Origin: Chitinophaga sp. LS1
GTDB taxonomy: Bacteria; Bacteroidota; Bacteroidia; Chitinophagales; Chitinophagaceae
NCBI RefSeq assembly: GCF_034274695.1
Contig: NZ_CP128362.1
Location: 8,610,374 to 8,674,373, forward strand
Length of the DNA stretch: 64,000 nt
Reading direction: 5' to 3'
The notes under the pieces were generated by a model, which had not been told where the DNA came from, searched no databases, and saw only the letters and a program-made list of their open reading frames with translations. Within the stretch, counting starts at the first letter, position 1. Each line of letters starts with the position of its first letter. Position numbers and translations under genes: made by a program. Below are positions 45,806-53,843 of the stretch, in pieces.

Positions 45806-46027
45806 TTAAGTTTTAGTGAGACGTGGAGCTGTCGGCACCAAAATAATCAGAATGACGGCGATATGGCCGCAGTAAGAAAAAGATTTTGAATCCGCCTCGT
45901 TGGTAAGTAAGGAGCCAAAACTTAAACTATCCAGACTCACTTCTTTTTTTTCGGTTCTGTCTCTTTCAACAGGGGAATGATTGCAGGCAACCAAAAGTAC
46001 AACGAGTAGACAGGTAACTTTGAACAT
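45806..46027 (-). CDS. Short putative lipoprotein
   Basis: A 73-residue frame begins MFKVTCLLVVLLVACNHSP with a lipobox (LVAC), followed by a charged stretch and a hydrophobic C-terminus (IAVILIILVP). It ends 3 bases before the esterase start and runs in the same direction. It may be a real small lipoprotein or a truncated gene; the C-terminal hydrophobic segment is unusual for a lipoprotein. Function is unknown. Confidence 0.4.
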   Translation of the reverse strand: MFKVTCLLVVLLVACNHSPVERDRTEKKEVSLDSLSFGSLLTNEADSKSFSYCGHIAVILIILVPTAPRLTKT

Positions 46028-46046
46028 AATAAAGGGATATAGAGGA

Positions 46047-46214
46047 CTAAATTATAATAATTTTAGAAATAGTAATGCGTTTACGATAGGAATAAATTCC
46101 CCCTATAATCAAGCCAATGGGGCCACCGAGATAGCTAAAGTTGTGCATAGAGCCAACAGCAACAAAGTTTACAATATGCTTCACGGTATCAGGAATGCCC
46201 CCCAAGATCTTAAT
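46047..46214 (-). pseudogene. Possible C-terminal fragment of a membrane protein
   Basis: An open minus-strand stretch without a clear ATG reads ILIKILGGIPDTVKHIVNF, then VAVGSMHNFSYLGGPIGLII and GGIYSYRKRIT, stopping at 46047. It has membrane-protein character and overlaps the last codons of the pentapeptide gene. It may be the remaining end of a multi-pass protein, or a small protein with a TTG start. The evidence is weak. Confidence 0.3.
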
Positions 46215-46803
46215 CAATATCCAATTGATATTTGTAGAGCAATGCTTCTAATTGAAAGAGATTGAACTTTGCTTTCTTCATCTTATTAAACTCAGGTTCG
46301 ATGGAGAAATTCAGTGCTCCCCTGAAGTCAGCCTTTTCAAGGTTGGTATTGGAGAATCTGGTGAGCGTGAGATCTGATTGGGTGAATTTACATTCAGAGA
46401 GGTCGGCATCTGAAAAATCAGCTTCCTTCAGACTGCATTCTATAAAAGGAGTCTTCTTCAGGTTTCTGCCTAAAAATATAGCGTAGTTCAGGTTACATTT
46501 TTCAAATTTAAACGAGAACTGCAACTTGCTGCATAGCGCAAAGTTCACACCGAGCAATTTGCATTCGGTAAATGTAATACTTCTGAACCCGGTATTTTTC
46601 ACTACTGCCATAGAAAAATCGCAGCCATCAAAAGTGCAGTCTTCAAAGGTGGTATTGGAGAGATCGCAGTTACTGAAAATGCATTTATCGAATTTGCATT
46701 TGTAGAACTCCCAATTTTTTAGTGGCGTTTCTGTAAAGTCTATTGCCGTGAATTCCTGTCTTTCGTAAAATTTTTCTTCTTTGTCGTCCCATGTATTTTT
46801 CAT
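46210..46803 (-). CDS. Pentapeptide-repeat protein
   Basis: This 197-residue protein consists almost entirely of A(D/N)LXX-type pentapeptide repeats. Examples are CKFDKCIFSNCDLSNTTFED and, later, CSLKEADFSDADLSECKFTQ. These fold as a right-handed quadrilateral beta-helix. Some family members (Qnr, MfpA) mimic DNA and protect gyrase; most Bacteroidota members have no known function. There is no signal peptide. It appears monocistronic. Confidence 0.9.
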   Translation of the reverse strand: MKNTWDDKEEKFYERQEFTAIDFTETPLKNWEFYKCKFDKCIFSNCDLSNTTFEDCTFDGCDFSMAVVKNTGFRSITFTECKLLGVNFALCSKLQFSFKFEKCNLNYAIFLGRNLKKTPFIECSLKEADFSDADLSECKFTQSDLTLTRFSNTNLEKADFRGALNFSIEPEFNKMKKAKFNLFQLEALLYKYQLDID

Positions 46804-47028
46804 GGTGTTAAGGTAAAATAAAATAGGGGCTTTTTGATCAGAGAAAGGCGCTTTTTTGTTTTAACGGACTATAGGCATTGTATATAATTTGTGCCGGTGA
46901 TATCTGTTAAGGCACTGAATCCTCCTCAGGGTGGGATTAGGAAAGTCTTACAGGTTGGATATATATGATAAAATGAGTATCTTGAAAAGATGATTTCTCA
47001 TTAGAGTTGATGGGTACCACGACCAAAT

Positions 47029-47817
47029 TCAGACCACTTTAGCTCTTTTTTGAATCAGCATGCACCCTGCTACAAACACGATTGTTGCCAATACACACAC
47101 TACTAAATATAACGGCAAACCTAACAACCCTAAATAATCCTGCTGTGCCTTTGGCAGGAATAAGAACAATACAAACGTGGTATTACTTACCGCATGTATA
47201 ATAATTCCGGGTATTACAGACCTTGTTTTATAATACATCCATCCTAAGAATAAACCAGCAAAGAAAGCAGGTAAAGACTGCCATGGATTAAGATGGATCA
47301 ATGCAAAAAACAATGCTGAATATACGATTGCTTTGCGGGGAGGATAATTTTGTAATAAGCCCTTTAACACAATTCCACGACAAAGTGTTTCTTCCAATAT
47401 AGGCGCAGCAACGGATATCATGATGATGGAGAAGATATCATTCTTAAAAAGGTCATCAAAGAATTTAGCAACGCTATCGGGCATAGGTACCAGCGAGGAT
47501 ACCCGTTCCAATCCTACCGTTAATGCTATTGTGCTGATGATTAATACTGGAATCAACCAAAGCTGTATCTTATTAAAACCCAATTCAAATGATTCTGGCT
47601 GTTTTTTCTTACTCAGTTTTGCAGCATACCAGATGGTTGCGATCATAGCCGCTGTATAAGAAATAAGATTTATGAGAGATTTGGTTAACGGGTCTACAGG
47701 GGTCCTGGAAAATCCCACATAAAAGCCACCTATTAATCCGATTATGATCATGAATAATAGCAGCATCAGAAACAGCTTCAAAAGGGATTTTAATTCGGGG
47801 TATGCTTGATGATCCAT
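47029..47817 (-). CDS. CPBP-family intramembrane metalloprotease
   Basis: A 262-residue protein with about seven to eight hydrophobic segments. It carries the CPBP (Abi, CAAX-protease-like) signature: EETLCRG (Glu-Glu and Arg), then FFALIHLNPWQSL with the first conserved His, and HAVSNT with the second His/Asn motif. These residues form the metal site in Rce1-like enzymes. Bacterial members process peptides or modulate membrane proteins. The substrate is not predictable here and there is no adjacent bacteriocin gene. Confidence 0.92.
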   Translation of the reverse strand: MDHQAYPELKSLLKLFLMLLLFMIIIGLIGGFYVGFSRTPVDPLTKSLINLISYTAAMIATIWYAAKLSKKKQPESFELGFNKIQLWLIPVLIISTIALTVGLERVSSLVPMPDSVAKFFDDLFKNDIFSIIMISVAAPILEETLCRGIVLKGLLQNYPPRKAIVYSALFFALIHLNPWQSLPAFFAGLFLGWMYYKTRSVIPGIIIHAVSNTTFVLFLFLPKAQQDYLGLLGLPLYLVVCVLATIVFVAGCMLIQKRAKVV

Positions 47818-47873
47818 GCTACTAATATAGTAAAATTTTGAACCCCACGTCTGCCATGGGGTTCAAAGTACAT

Positions 47874-48161
47874 TTAATTGATCAGGGTCAGGATATCGAT
47901 AGTGATTTCAGCTTTTCCTGCTATATTTTCCACCAGTTCTTTGAAGTGAGCAGTGGAATTATGGAAATCGATAGCTGCCTGAGATTTCCATTCTTCAAGA
48001 ATGACTATTATGTCAGGATTTGAGACATGTGCTGTCACGTCATAGTATATATTTCCTTCTTCGGCCCTTGACAGTTCGGCACATTTCACAATGCTGGCTA
48101 ATACTGCTTCTTTTGTGGCAGGAGTGACTTTAAATTTCGCAACAATTTTTAAACTTTTCAT
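47874..48161 (-). CDS. ABM-domain monooxygenase (YgiN-like)
   Basis: This 95-residue single-domain protein has the antibiotic-biosynthesis-monooxygenase fold. It opens with KIVAKFKVTPATKEAVLASI, followed by EGNIYYDVTAHVSNPDIIVILEEW and a helix with HFKELVENIAGK. The EEW and HF residues match the conserved positions of the family, which acts on quinones or similar aromatics as a dimer. It is separated from the CPBP gene by about 55 bases in the same direction. It is upstream of, and divergent from, modA. Confidence 0.9.
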   Translation of the reverse strand: MKSLKIVAKFKVTPATKEAVLASIVKCAELSRAEEGNIYYDVTAHVSNPDIIVILEEWKSQAAIDFHNSTAHFKELVENIAGKAEITIDILTLIN

Positions 48162-48242
48162 TCTTCTGATGTTTCTTTGCGCTTATTGCGCAAAATGTAT
48201 GCTACAATATAAGCTATCGTATTCTTTTTTTCAATGGTAACT

Positions 48243-48259
48243 ATCGATATTAGCGATAA
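48243..48259. promoter_or_regulatory. Palindrome upstream of modA, possible operator
   Basis: TATCG-ATATTAG-CGATA is an inverted repeat centred 27 bases upstream of the modA start codon and inside the divergent intergenic region. A related half, CTATCG, lies at about 48214. It could be an operator for molybdate control. I cannot match it to a defined ModE box, so this is weak. Confidence 0.3.
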
Positions 48260-48277
48260 GTATTTGTAAATTTAAGT

Positions 48278-49015
48278 ATGAAACTGAGATTGCTCCTACT
48301 CGTCTGCGCGTTCTTCCTTAGTTTAGGAGGGCAGGCACAAAATAAGATTATAGTGGCTGTCGCGGCTAATATGCAATATACCATTGAGGCTTTAAAGACG
48401 GCCTTTAATAAGGTGAATAAGACTGAAATTGAGGTGGTATCAGGCGCTTCGGGGAAGTTAACCCAGCAGATCATTGCAGGGGCTCCTTTTGATATTTTTA
48501 TTTCTGCAGATACGGCATTTCCTGCCAGGGTACAGGCTGCTGGTTTGGCAGTGGTGCCACCAAGGACTTATGCGCAAGGGATCCTTGTACTATGGACGAC
48601 CTTACCTGGGGTAACCCCGGATATGCGGTTGCTAAGTGCTGACAAGGTTCATCATATTGCTATTGCGAATCCGGCAACAGCACCTTATGGTGCAGCGGCC
48701 ATGGTTATTCTTAAGAAATACGGGCTGATTCATTCAGTGGAGGGGAAACTGGTGACGGGAGAGAGTATTACGCAGGCAAGTCAGTTTATTGCTTCAGGGA
48801 ATGCGGAAGTTGGGTTTACGGCGAAGTCTATTGTGATATCTGATGCGATGAAGGGAAAAGGTAAATGGATGGAGGTGAAGCGGCAGGATTATCCTCCTAT
48901 TATACAGGCGGCGGTATTATTGAAAGACAATGTGGCAGCGAGGCAGTTTTATGACTTTCTTTACTCGGCGCAGGCAAAGAAAATATTTGAGCAATTCGGA
49001 TATATTGTACAATGA
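48278..49015 (+). CDS. modA: Molybdate ABC transporter, substrate-binding protein
   Basis: A 245-residue protein with a signal peptide (MKLRLLLLVCAFFLSLGGQAQ). It has the ModA sequence AAANMQYTIEALKTAF, VVSGASGKLTQQI, APFDIFISAD and, near the middle, IANPATAPYGAAA. These residues surround the oxyanion site (Ser and Tyr side chains). It delivers molybdate or tungstate to the permease. modB overlaps its last four bases (ATGA), and modC follows, so this is a modABC operon. Confidence 0.95.
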   Translation: MKLRLLLLVCAFFLSLGGQAQNKIIVAVAANMQYTIEALKTAFNKVNKTEIEVVSGASGKLTQQIIAGAPFDIFISADTAFPARVQAAGLAVVPPRTYAQGILVLWTTLPGVTPDMRLLSADKVHHIAIANPATAPYGAAAMVILKKYGLIHSVEGKLVTGESITQASQFIASGNAEVGFTAKSIVISDAMKGKGKWMEVKRQDYPPIIQAAVLLKDNVAARQFYDFLYSAQAKKIFEQFGYIVQ

Positions 49016-49674
49016 TAGAGGCAGCACCTATAATTTTGACATTGCAGCTGGCACTGTTTACAACGATTATTTTATTCTTTATTGCTATTCCCATAGCGTG
49101 GTGGTTGACACAAAAGCCTTCTATCTTTAAAACGGTGATGGAGGTGGTGGTAAGTATGCCGTTGGTATTGCCGCCTTCTGTGATTGGGTTTTATTTGTTG
49201 ATGGCTTTCAGACCGGAGGCGTTTTTGGCGAAGTATATGCATGTAAGGCTGGCGTTTTCATTTGAGGGGTTGTTGATAGGGTCTTTGTTGTATAGTTTGC
49301 CTTTTATGGTGCATCCGATACAGTCGGGGTTGGCTTCATTGCCGGAGAGTTTGAGGGAGGCGGCATATTCGTTGGGGAAGTCGAAATGGGAGACGTTGAG
49401 AAGGGTGTTGTTGCCGAATATCAGGTCGTCTTTATTGACGGGAGTTATTTTGACGTTTGCGCATACGGTGGGGGAGTTTGGGATTGTGTTGATGGTGGGG
49501 GGGAATATTCCGGGGAGGACCAGGACGGCGGCGATTGCGATTTATGATTTGAATGATACGTTTCATTATAGGGAGGCGAATATGTATGCGGTGGTGTTGA
49601 TAGGGATTTCGTTTGTGGTGTTGTTGGGAATGTATTTGGTGAATAGGAGAATGAGGAGGAGTGATTATTTTTAG
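49012..49674 (+). CDS. modB: Molybdate ABC transporter, permease
   Basis: A 220-residue permease with five hydrophobic segments and the EAA-type loop EAAYSLGKSKWETLRRVLLPN, which contacts the ATPase. The ATG at 49012 overlaps the modA stop. From about 49140 the DNA is unusually rich in G and T on this strand, with many GGG and TTG codons, unlike its neighbours, although the reading frame is intact. It forms the transmembrane channel with a second ModB subunit. Confidence 0.94.
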   Translation: MIEAAPIILTLQLALFTTIILFFIAIPIAWWLTQKPSIFKTVMEVVVSMPLVLPPSVIGFYLLMAFRPEAFLAKYMHVRLAFSFEGLLIGSLLYSLPFMVHPIQSGLASLPESLREAAYSLGKSKWETLRRVLLPNIRSSLLTGVILTFAHTVGEFGIVLMVGGNIPGRTRTAAIAIYDLNDTFHYREANMYAVVLIGISFVVLLGMYLVNRRMRRSDYF

Positions 49675-49728
49675 TGTTGTTCCAGAGGTGTTTATTTAGC
49701 GAGGATAGCATAGATCAATCATTTTACT

Positions 49729-50658
49729 ATGGTAAAAGTATCGTTGCAAAAGCATTTACATACTGCTGATGGAGAGTTACTACTTCATCTGGATATGGCA
49801 TTGGAGAAAGGAGAGTTTGTGAGTTTATATGGCCCTTCAGGCGCTGGTAAAACGAGTATATTGCGTATGCTGGCGGGGTTTATGCAACCGGATAGAGGGA
49901 GTGTCAGTGTGGAGGGAGCACTGTGGTTTGATAGTAGTCGTAAAATAAATATGCGTCCGCAGCGGAGGAATGCCGGCATGGTGTTTCAGGATTATGCGTT
50001 GTTCCCGAATATGACTGTGCAAGAGAATATAGCTTTTGCTTTGAAAAAAAACGAGCCTACGGGTATTGTAGATGAATTGCTGGAAGTAACAGGGTTGACA
50101 AAGCTGGCATTGAGAAAGCCACAGGCGCTTTCCGGCGGACAAAAGCAACGGGTAGCACTGGCGAGAGCGATTGCACAAAGGCCAAATCTGTTATTATTGG
50201 ATGAGCCTTTGTCGGCGATTGACAGGGAGCTGCGGCTGTCGTTGCAGGAGACTTTGCAGGAGGTGCATAGAAAATATCATTTGACAACTATTATGGTGAG
50301 TCATGATGTGGAAGAGATTGTGAAGTTATCGGACAAGGTGATACATATTGCAAATGGCGGTGGTGTGGAGTATGCTTCTCCGGCTGCGTTTTTTGATTTG
50401 CGGAAGGGGAATATGGCGAAAGTGCAACAAGGAAATGTGGGGGATGCTTACCAAGGGAATATGTCAGACGTGCTCCAAGAGAATATGTCGGATATACACA
50501 AAGGGAACGTGGTAAATGCGCACCAAGAGATTATGTCGGATATACACCAGGGGAATGTGGTGGATGTGCGAAAGGAAGGAAATCAAACATATGTAACAGT
50601 ATTGGTGGAAAATAGTGGTTTGAATGTGGGGGATAAGGTGACGTTTGAACGGGAATAA
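49729..50658 (+). CDS. modC: Molybdate ABC transporter, ATPase, with repeat insert
   Basis: A 309-residue ATPase with Walker A GPSGAGKTS, Q-loop, signature LSGGQKQRVALARA, Walker B LLLLDEPLSAID and the H-loop SHDVEEI. This covers residues 1-220. Between the ATPase and a short TOBE-like end (TYVTVLVENSGLNVGDKVTF), residues 225-280 are seven copies of an 8-residue unit of the GNxxDxxQ type, encoded by a 24-bp minisatellite. Typical ModC goes straight into the TOBE domain, so this linker is an insertion. It energises molybdate import. Confidence 0.93.
   Translation: MVKVSLQKHLHTADGELLLHLDMALEKGEFVSLYGPSGAGKTSILRMLAGFMQPDRGSVSVEGALWFDSSRKINMRPQRRNAGMVFQDYALFPNMTVQENIAFALKKNEPTGIVDELLEVTGLTKLALRKPQALSGGQKQRVALARAIAQRPNLLLLDEPLSAIDRELRLSLQETLQEVHRKYHLTTIMVSHDVEEIVKLSDKVIHIANGGGVEYASPAAFFDLRKGNMAKVQQGNVGDAYQGNMSDVLQENMSDIHKGNVVNAHQEIMSDIHQGNVVDVRKEGNQTYVTVLVENSGLNVGDKVTFERE
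50401..50568 (+). repeat. 24-bp minisatellite, seven units, inside modC
   Basis: Seven consecutive 24-base units run from CGGAAGGGGAATATGGCGAA to GGTGGATGTG, encoding RKGNMAKV, QQGNVGDA, YQGNMSDV, LQENMSDI, HKGNVVNA, HQEIMSDI and HQGNVVDV. The units are diverged at single bases. The unit length is a multiple of three, so copy-number change keeps the frame. Adjacent units share higher-order pairing (for example units 4 and 6), suggesting slippage or unequal exchange. Confidence 0.9.
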
Positions 50659-50705
50659 TGAATTTTCATAAGCTTCAAAATACGTGAAATACGTAGTTTG
50701 TCATA

Positions 50706-51602
50706 TCAATCAGATTTCTTCTTCATCATCTCCTCATACTGTTTATAATCCGAATACCGTTCCTCCCTCCTGCTATTCAATTTTAGATAAATCCTCTTCT
50801 GCTGGTTATCCAGTATCACATTGAAATGATTCAACAACTGGTTTCCCAATAGTGTACATCTTCCCTGCGGCTTTGCCGGATCAGCAGGATTCGTTACAAT
50901 ATCTTTGAAACGTACCCCTCCTACTTCCGCATCCAACCGGACAATCTTTTTACCATTAAGCATTTGTAATTCATGTAATTGAGCCCAATTCCCATTTTGT
51001 CCTGTAAAGTCCTCTCCTATCAGCATCGTGCCATCTCTACCTGTATCAAATAACGTCCAGAATGTATAGTGCTGCCCGTTATGGTAAAATGAAACTTGCA
51101 GCTTCGGCCGGTTCTGTTCATAAATAACAGGTTGACTGGTATAATCCTTTGCTTTAGCGGGTAGATGATCCTGCACAATGAGAATATTTAAATCATAATC
51201 CAGTTCGATAATTTTATTTAAGAACAGCCCATTACCAACAATCAGGTCTTCATTTGGCCTCATATTACCGACTTCTGCAAGTGGCAGATCATCCCAATGG
51301 GAATGTCCAATTGATAATTTGTTCTTTGTACTATGCCTGACCTCATTCACCCCTTCTGTATTGTTCACAGTTATCTTACTGTCAAAATTCACCCCCAGCC
51401 GGTTAGATGACTGCTTATTCACACATTGGGTGCCAGCCCCCAGGTCCAATTCAATTTTTACATTACTGGTATCATTGAGTTTACCACTCAAAAGCACCTT
51501 CGCTCCTGCTAAAGTAAAAGGAATAGTATCTGATAAGGATTGAGCGACAAGACATTGTAGTTGCAATAATAACAAAGCAGTAATGATGATGATCCTGGTC
51601 AT
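50706..51602 (-). CDS. Secreted aspartyl-protease-like protein
   Basis: A 298-residue protein with a signal peptide (MTRIIIITALLLLQLQCLVAQ). It has two retropepsin/pepsin-like lobes: the first with IELDLGAGTQCVN, the second with LFDTGRDGTML, a canonical DTG followed by a hydrophobic-hydrophobic-Gly flap (LLGNQLLNHFNVILD). The first lobe has DLGAG instead of DTG/DSG, so the catalytic pair may be incomplete. Bacteroidota contain many such periplasmic retropepsin-like proteins. It is probably a periplasmic protease or a degenerate binding relative. Confidence 0.75.
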   Translation of the reverse strand: MTRIIIITALLLLQLQCLVAQSLSDTIPFTLAGAKVLLSGKLNDTSNVKIELDLGAGTQCVNKQSSNRLGVNFDSKITVNNTEGVNEVRHSTKNKLSIGHSHWDDLPLAEVGNMRPNEDLIVGNGLFLNKIIELDYDLNILIVQDHLPAKAKDYTSQPVIYEQNRPKLQVSFYHNGQHYTFWTLFDTGRDGTMLIGEDFTGQNGNWAQLHELQMLNGKKIVRLDAEVGGVRFKDIVTNPADPAKPQGRCTLLGNQLLNHFNVILDNQQKRIYLKLNSRREERYSDYKQYEEMMKKKSD

Positions 51603-52066
51603 GGTTAAACTGTTTATATATATTAGTTCCGTTTCAGTAAAAAAGGTTGCACTTGGGGGGAAGTTTTTTTGCTCACCTTCACATATACTATTTTATATAC
51701 ACAAACAAAACAATGAAGAAAACCCTTACCCACAGATCTATGCTACCTGGTTTGTGTAGCGTTTAAATCAGTCACTTTGCATTTGTGCAAGATCGTGGCG
51801 GCTGGCAGGCCGACGGTAATTTTGGCGTTGCCCGGGACTCTTGGCTGTAAGCAGGGGCATTTCTACCTTTTTTGGTGATTGCACGACAGGTGTTCGATAT
51901 AGCAGCGGCAGGAACGTGGACCTGAGGTGGAGGTGGAATATGGAGATTTTTGCGGGAATTAAAAATGTTTGGGGAATGAGCGGGGGACAGGACTTGCCTG
52001 CAAATGCAAAGTATGTTTCTTTTTAATTGGATTCACTTGTATATATTTCGTTTGGCGGGATGGGGG
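51603..52066. other. Intergenic region, no supported gene
   Basis: It contains the promoter region of the protease-like gene and an ATG at 51712 that opens a 17-codon frame. Beyond that, plus-strand pieces around 51790-51960 (DRGGWQADGNFGVARDSWL, then AGAFLPFLVIARQVFD) are in broken frames and may be a decayed gene. Nothing can be named. Confidence 0.3.
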
Positions 52067-52618
52067 TTATTCTCTTTGGGTGAAGGGGGTATTTTTCGAA
52101 GGCATTGTTATTTGTGCAATATATCGGGAGGCATTTAATACAGGTATTTCCTCTTCCTGTATGTCGATGATTTCTCCGGCTCCATTTATAATAATTAATG
52201 TCCCAATTCCGGGAATGCAAATCTTTTCATCAGCGGTAAAAATACCGGTACCGATTATCTTTCTGGTGGAGAAATCAATCCGTACAGCAATGATCTTGCC
52301 TTCTTCTGTATATTTATTATTTGTAAAGCGGTACCCTTTGATGGCTTTTATGTCCTGACCTCCTGAGGGAATAAGTCGTTTTGTCAACCGGTTCACGTGA
52401 CCGCCATCGCAGGTGAAATCCAGGAGGGGAACAATGGCTTTCCTGATGAAAGCGGCGATAGAGCTGGCCATACCGAAGCGTTGAGCAGCACGTTTGGTAC
52501 CGGGGGATTGACACACCTTTTCGGGGATACATCGAATATAAGAGCCCGTTTTGCGCTTTACCCCGATCATTTTATTGAGCCGGCCGCTAAAGGTGATGAT
52601 GGAAGTTTGTTTTGCCAT
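52067..52618 (-). CDS. Conserved-looking protein of unknown function
   Basis: A 183-residue soluble protein beginning MAKQTSIITFSGRLNKMIGV. A basic N-terminal half follows, with RCIPEKVCQSPGTKRAAQRF and ASSIAAFIRKAIVPLLDF. The C-terminal half is beta-rich (TEEGKIIAVRIDFSTRKIIG). The N-terminal block IGVKRKTGSYIRCIPEKVCQ looks like a motif shared by small Bacteroidota proteins, but I do not know the function. It has no signal peptide, no partner gene and ordinary codon use. Confidence 0.6.
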   Translation of the reverse strand: MAKQTSIITFSGRLNKMIGVKRKTGSYIRCIPEKVCQSPGTKRAAQRFGMASSIAAFIRKAIVPLLDFTCDGGHVNRLTKRLIPSGGQDIKAIKGYRFTNNKYTEEGKIIAVRIDFSTRKIIGTGIFTADEKICIPGIGTLIIINGAGEIIDIQEEEIPVLNASRYIAQITMPSKNTPFTQRE

Positions 52619-53225
52619 AGAAATATATTAAGTGAGAGATAAAGGTAAGGATCAAGCGGGAAGGTGTTTTTAGGCGGAATTAGCGGATTTCTAATGGTTA
52701 TTTGGCTTACTGTTCTATTTCTAATTGGCGAAAGAAGAAGCTATTGAAAATGACTAATAGCGGTCAAAGGCAGATTGGATATTTTCGAATTTTATGGCAA
52801 ATATTCCTGCATATCGGTTGAATATTCTGAAGCAGGATGCGAATAATCAGCTTGAATTTCTATTTGTGGATATAAGGTAGGAATACCTATGGTGGGGATT
52901 GACATTCCCTATAGGAGCAATTTATAATCAACAGCGCTTTGTGGTGAATGCACCTGGCTGGAGCCAATTATTAACGGCCGAATTTAAAAAGCTCATGCGA
53001 TGTTATTAGGGACTATGCTGGGATGATGTTGTTGTGGGGTGTATGGGCGAAGCTTGATTTTAAGATGGCTGTGTCGATTATTAGTTTTTACTGGTTGGAA
53101 CAGGTGGGGCGTATTTTTTCCCGGTACGGCTTTGGTGGATCCGGCGTTTGAGAAGGAGTTACTGCCGGTGCAATGGATTGTATTTATAGTGACAGGAGTT
53201 GGGTATCTATTTGTATCTTTCTCTC
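52619..53225. other. 600-bp region with a possible decayed membrane protein
   Basis: There is no intact gene. On the plus strand at about 53039-53220 a readable stretch, LILRWLCRLLVFTGWNRWGV then FPGTALVDPAFEKELLPVQW and IVFIVTGVGYLF, has two hydrophobic helices and looks like the end of a small multi-pass protein whose first half is missing. The rest is AT-rich without coding sense. Confidence 0.3.
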
Positions 53226-53620
53226 ATGGAAAAACAAACAACGTTTCAACAATTTGCTGACCGGGTAGTAGCGTTACTAACTGCTGATGATGTTGTGGTC
53301 GGGTTGGCAGCTGGGGGGTCATGGATTGGTGGTCAGCTGGATGAATATTCTGATATTGATTTTGTATTGGTGACGAGGGAGGCGATTGGAGGAAATAAGG
53401 AAATGATGATGGGGTATGCGAGCGGTTTGGGCATTTGCTCAATGCGTTTACAGGGGAGCATGTGGGTGAGCCAAGGTTGTTAATTTGTTTGTATGATGCG
53501 CCTTTGCTGCATGTGGTGAGGTTGTATAGGCAGTTGAGGGAAGAGATGTATGGTGCGGAGGTGGAGTTGCGGAGGGCGAGTGAGGAGCGGGTGATGGCTT
53601 ATTTTGATTCGATATATTGA
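53226..53620 (+). pseudogene. Nucleotidyltransferase-domain gene, frameshifted and shortened
   Basis: From ATG 53226 (the first codons may overlap a preceding frame) the sequence MEKQTTFQQFADRVVALL then LAAGGSWIGGQLDEYSDIDFVLV shows the DNA-polymerase-beta-like GGSWxGGxxDxxSDxDxxLV motif with both catalytic Asp residues. At about 53420-53430 (GGGCATTTG) one base is missing. With an extra G the sense continues as HLLNAFTGEHVGEPRLLICL then YDAPLLHV. It then passes directly into VRLYRQLREEMYGAE, so an internal segment is also absent. The protein is therefore broken by a frameshift and a deletion. Confidence 0.65.
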
Positions 53621-53629
53621 TAATTAAGG

Positions 53630-53658
53630 ACTTCAGATTTTTCCTGAAGTTTTTTTTT
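53630..53658 (+). terminator. Rho-independent terminator
   Basis: ACTTCAG and CTGAAGT form a stem around a 7-base T-rich loop, followed by a run of nine T. It lies just after the nucleotidyltransferase pseudogene. Confidence 0.75.
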
Positions 53659-53843
53659 GTTCTTTTTTTTACTGCGTAGAAAGACTGCGCAGCGCGGTGG
53701 TAATTTTGTTTCATCAACAGGAGAGGAAATGAAAGATGGAATCTCCTGAGGATTTAACCCCGAAGTTTAAGTTATCTTATTTTGTTTGTTACCTCATTTT
53801 TGAAGGTTGTAGCGAAAGCATTTGTAGCAAAAGGCGCAGATGG

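Noticed and set aside
45981..46265. 94-aa plus-strand frame
   Set aside because: It overlaps two minus-strand frames, has low coding quality and shows no recognisable family.
50401..50568. CRISPR array
   Set aside because: The repeats are contiguous 24-mers without spacers, lie inside an intact modC frame and code for an 8-residue peptide repeat.
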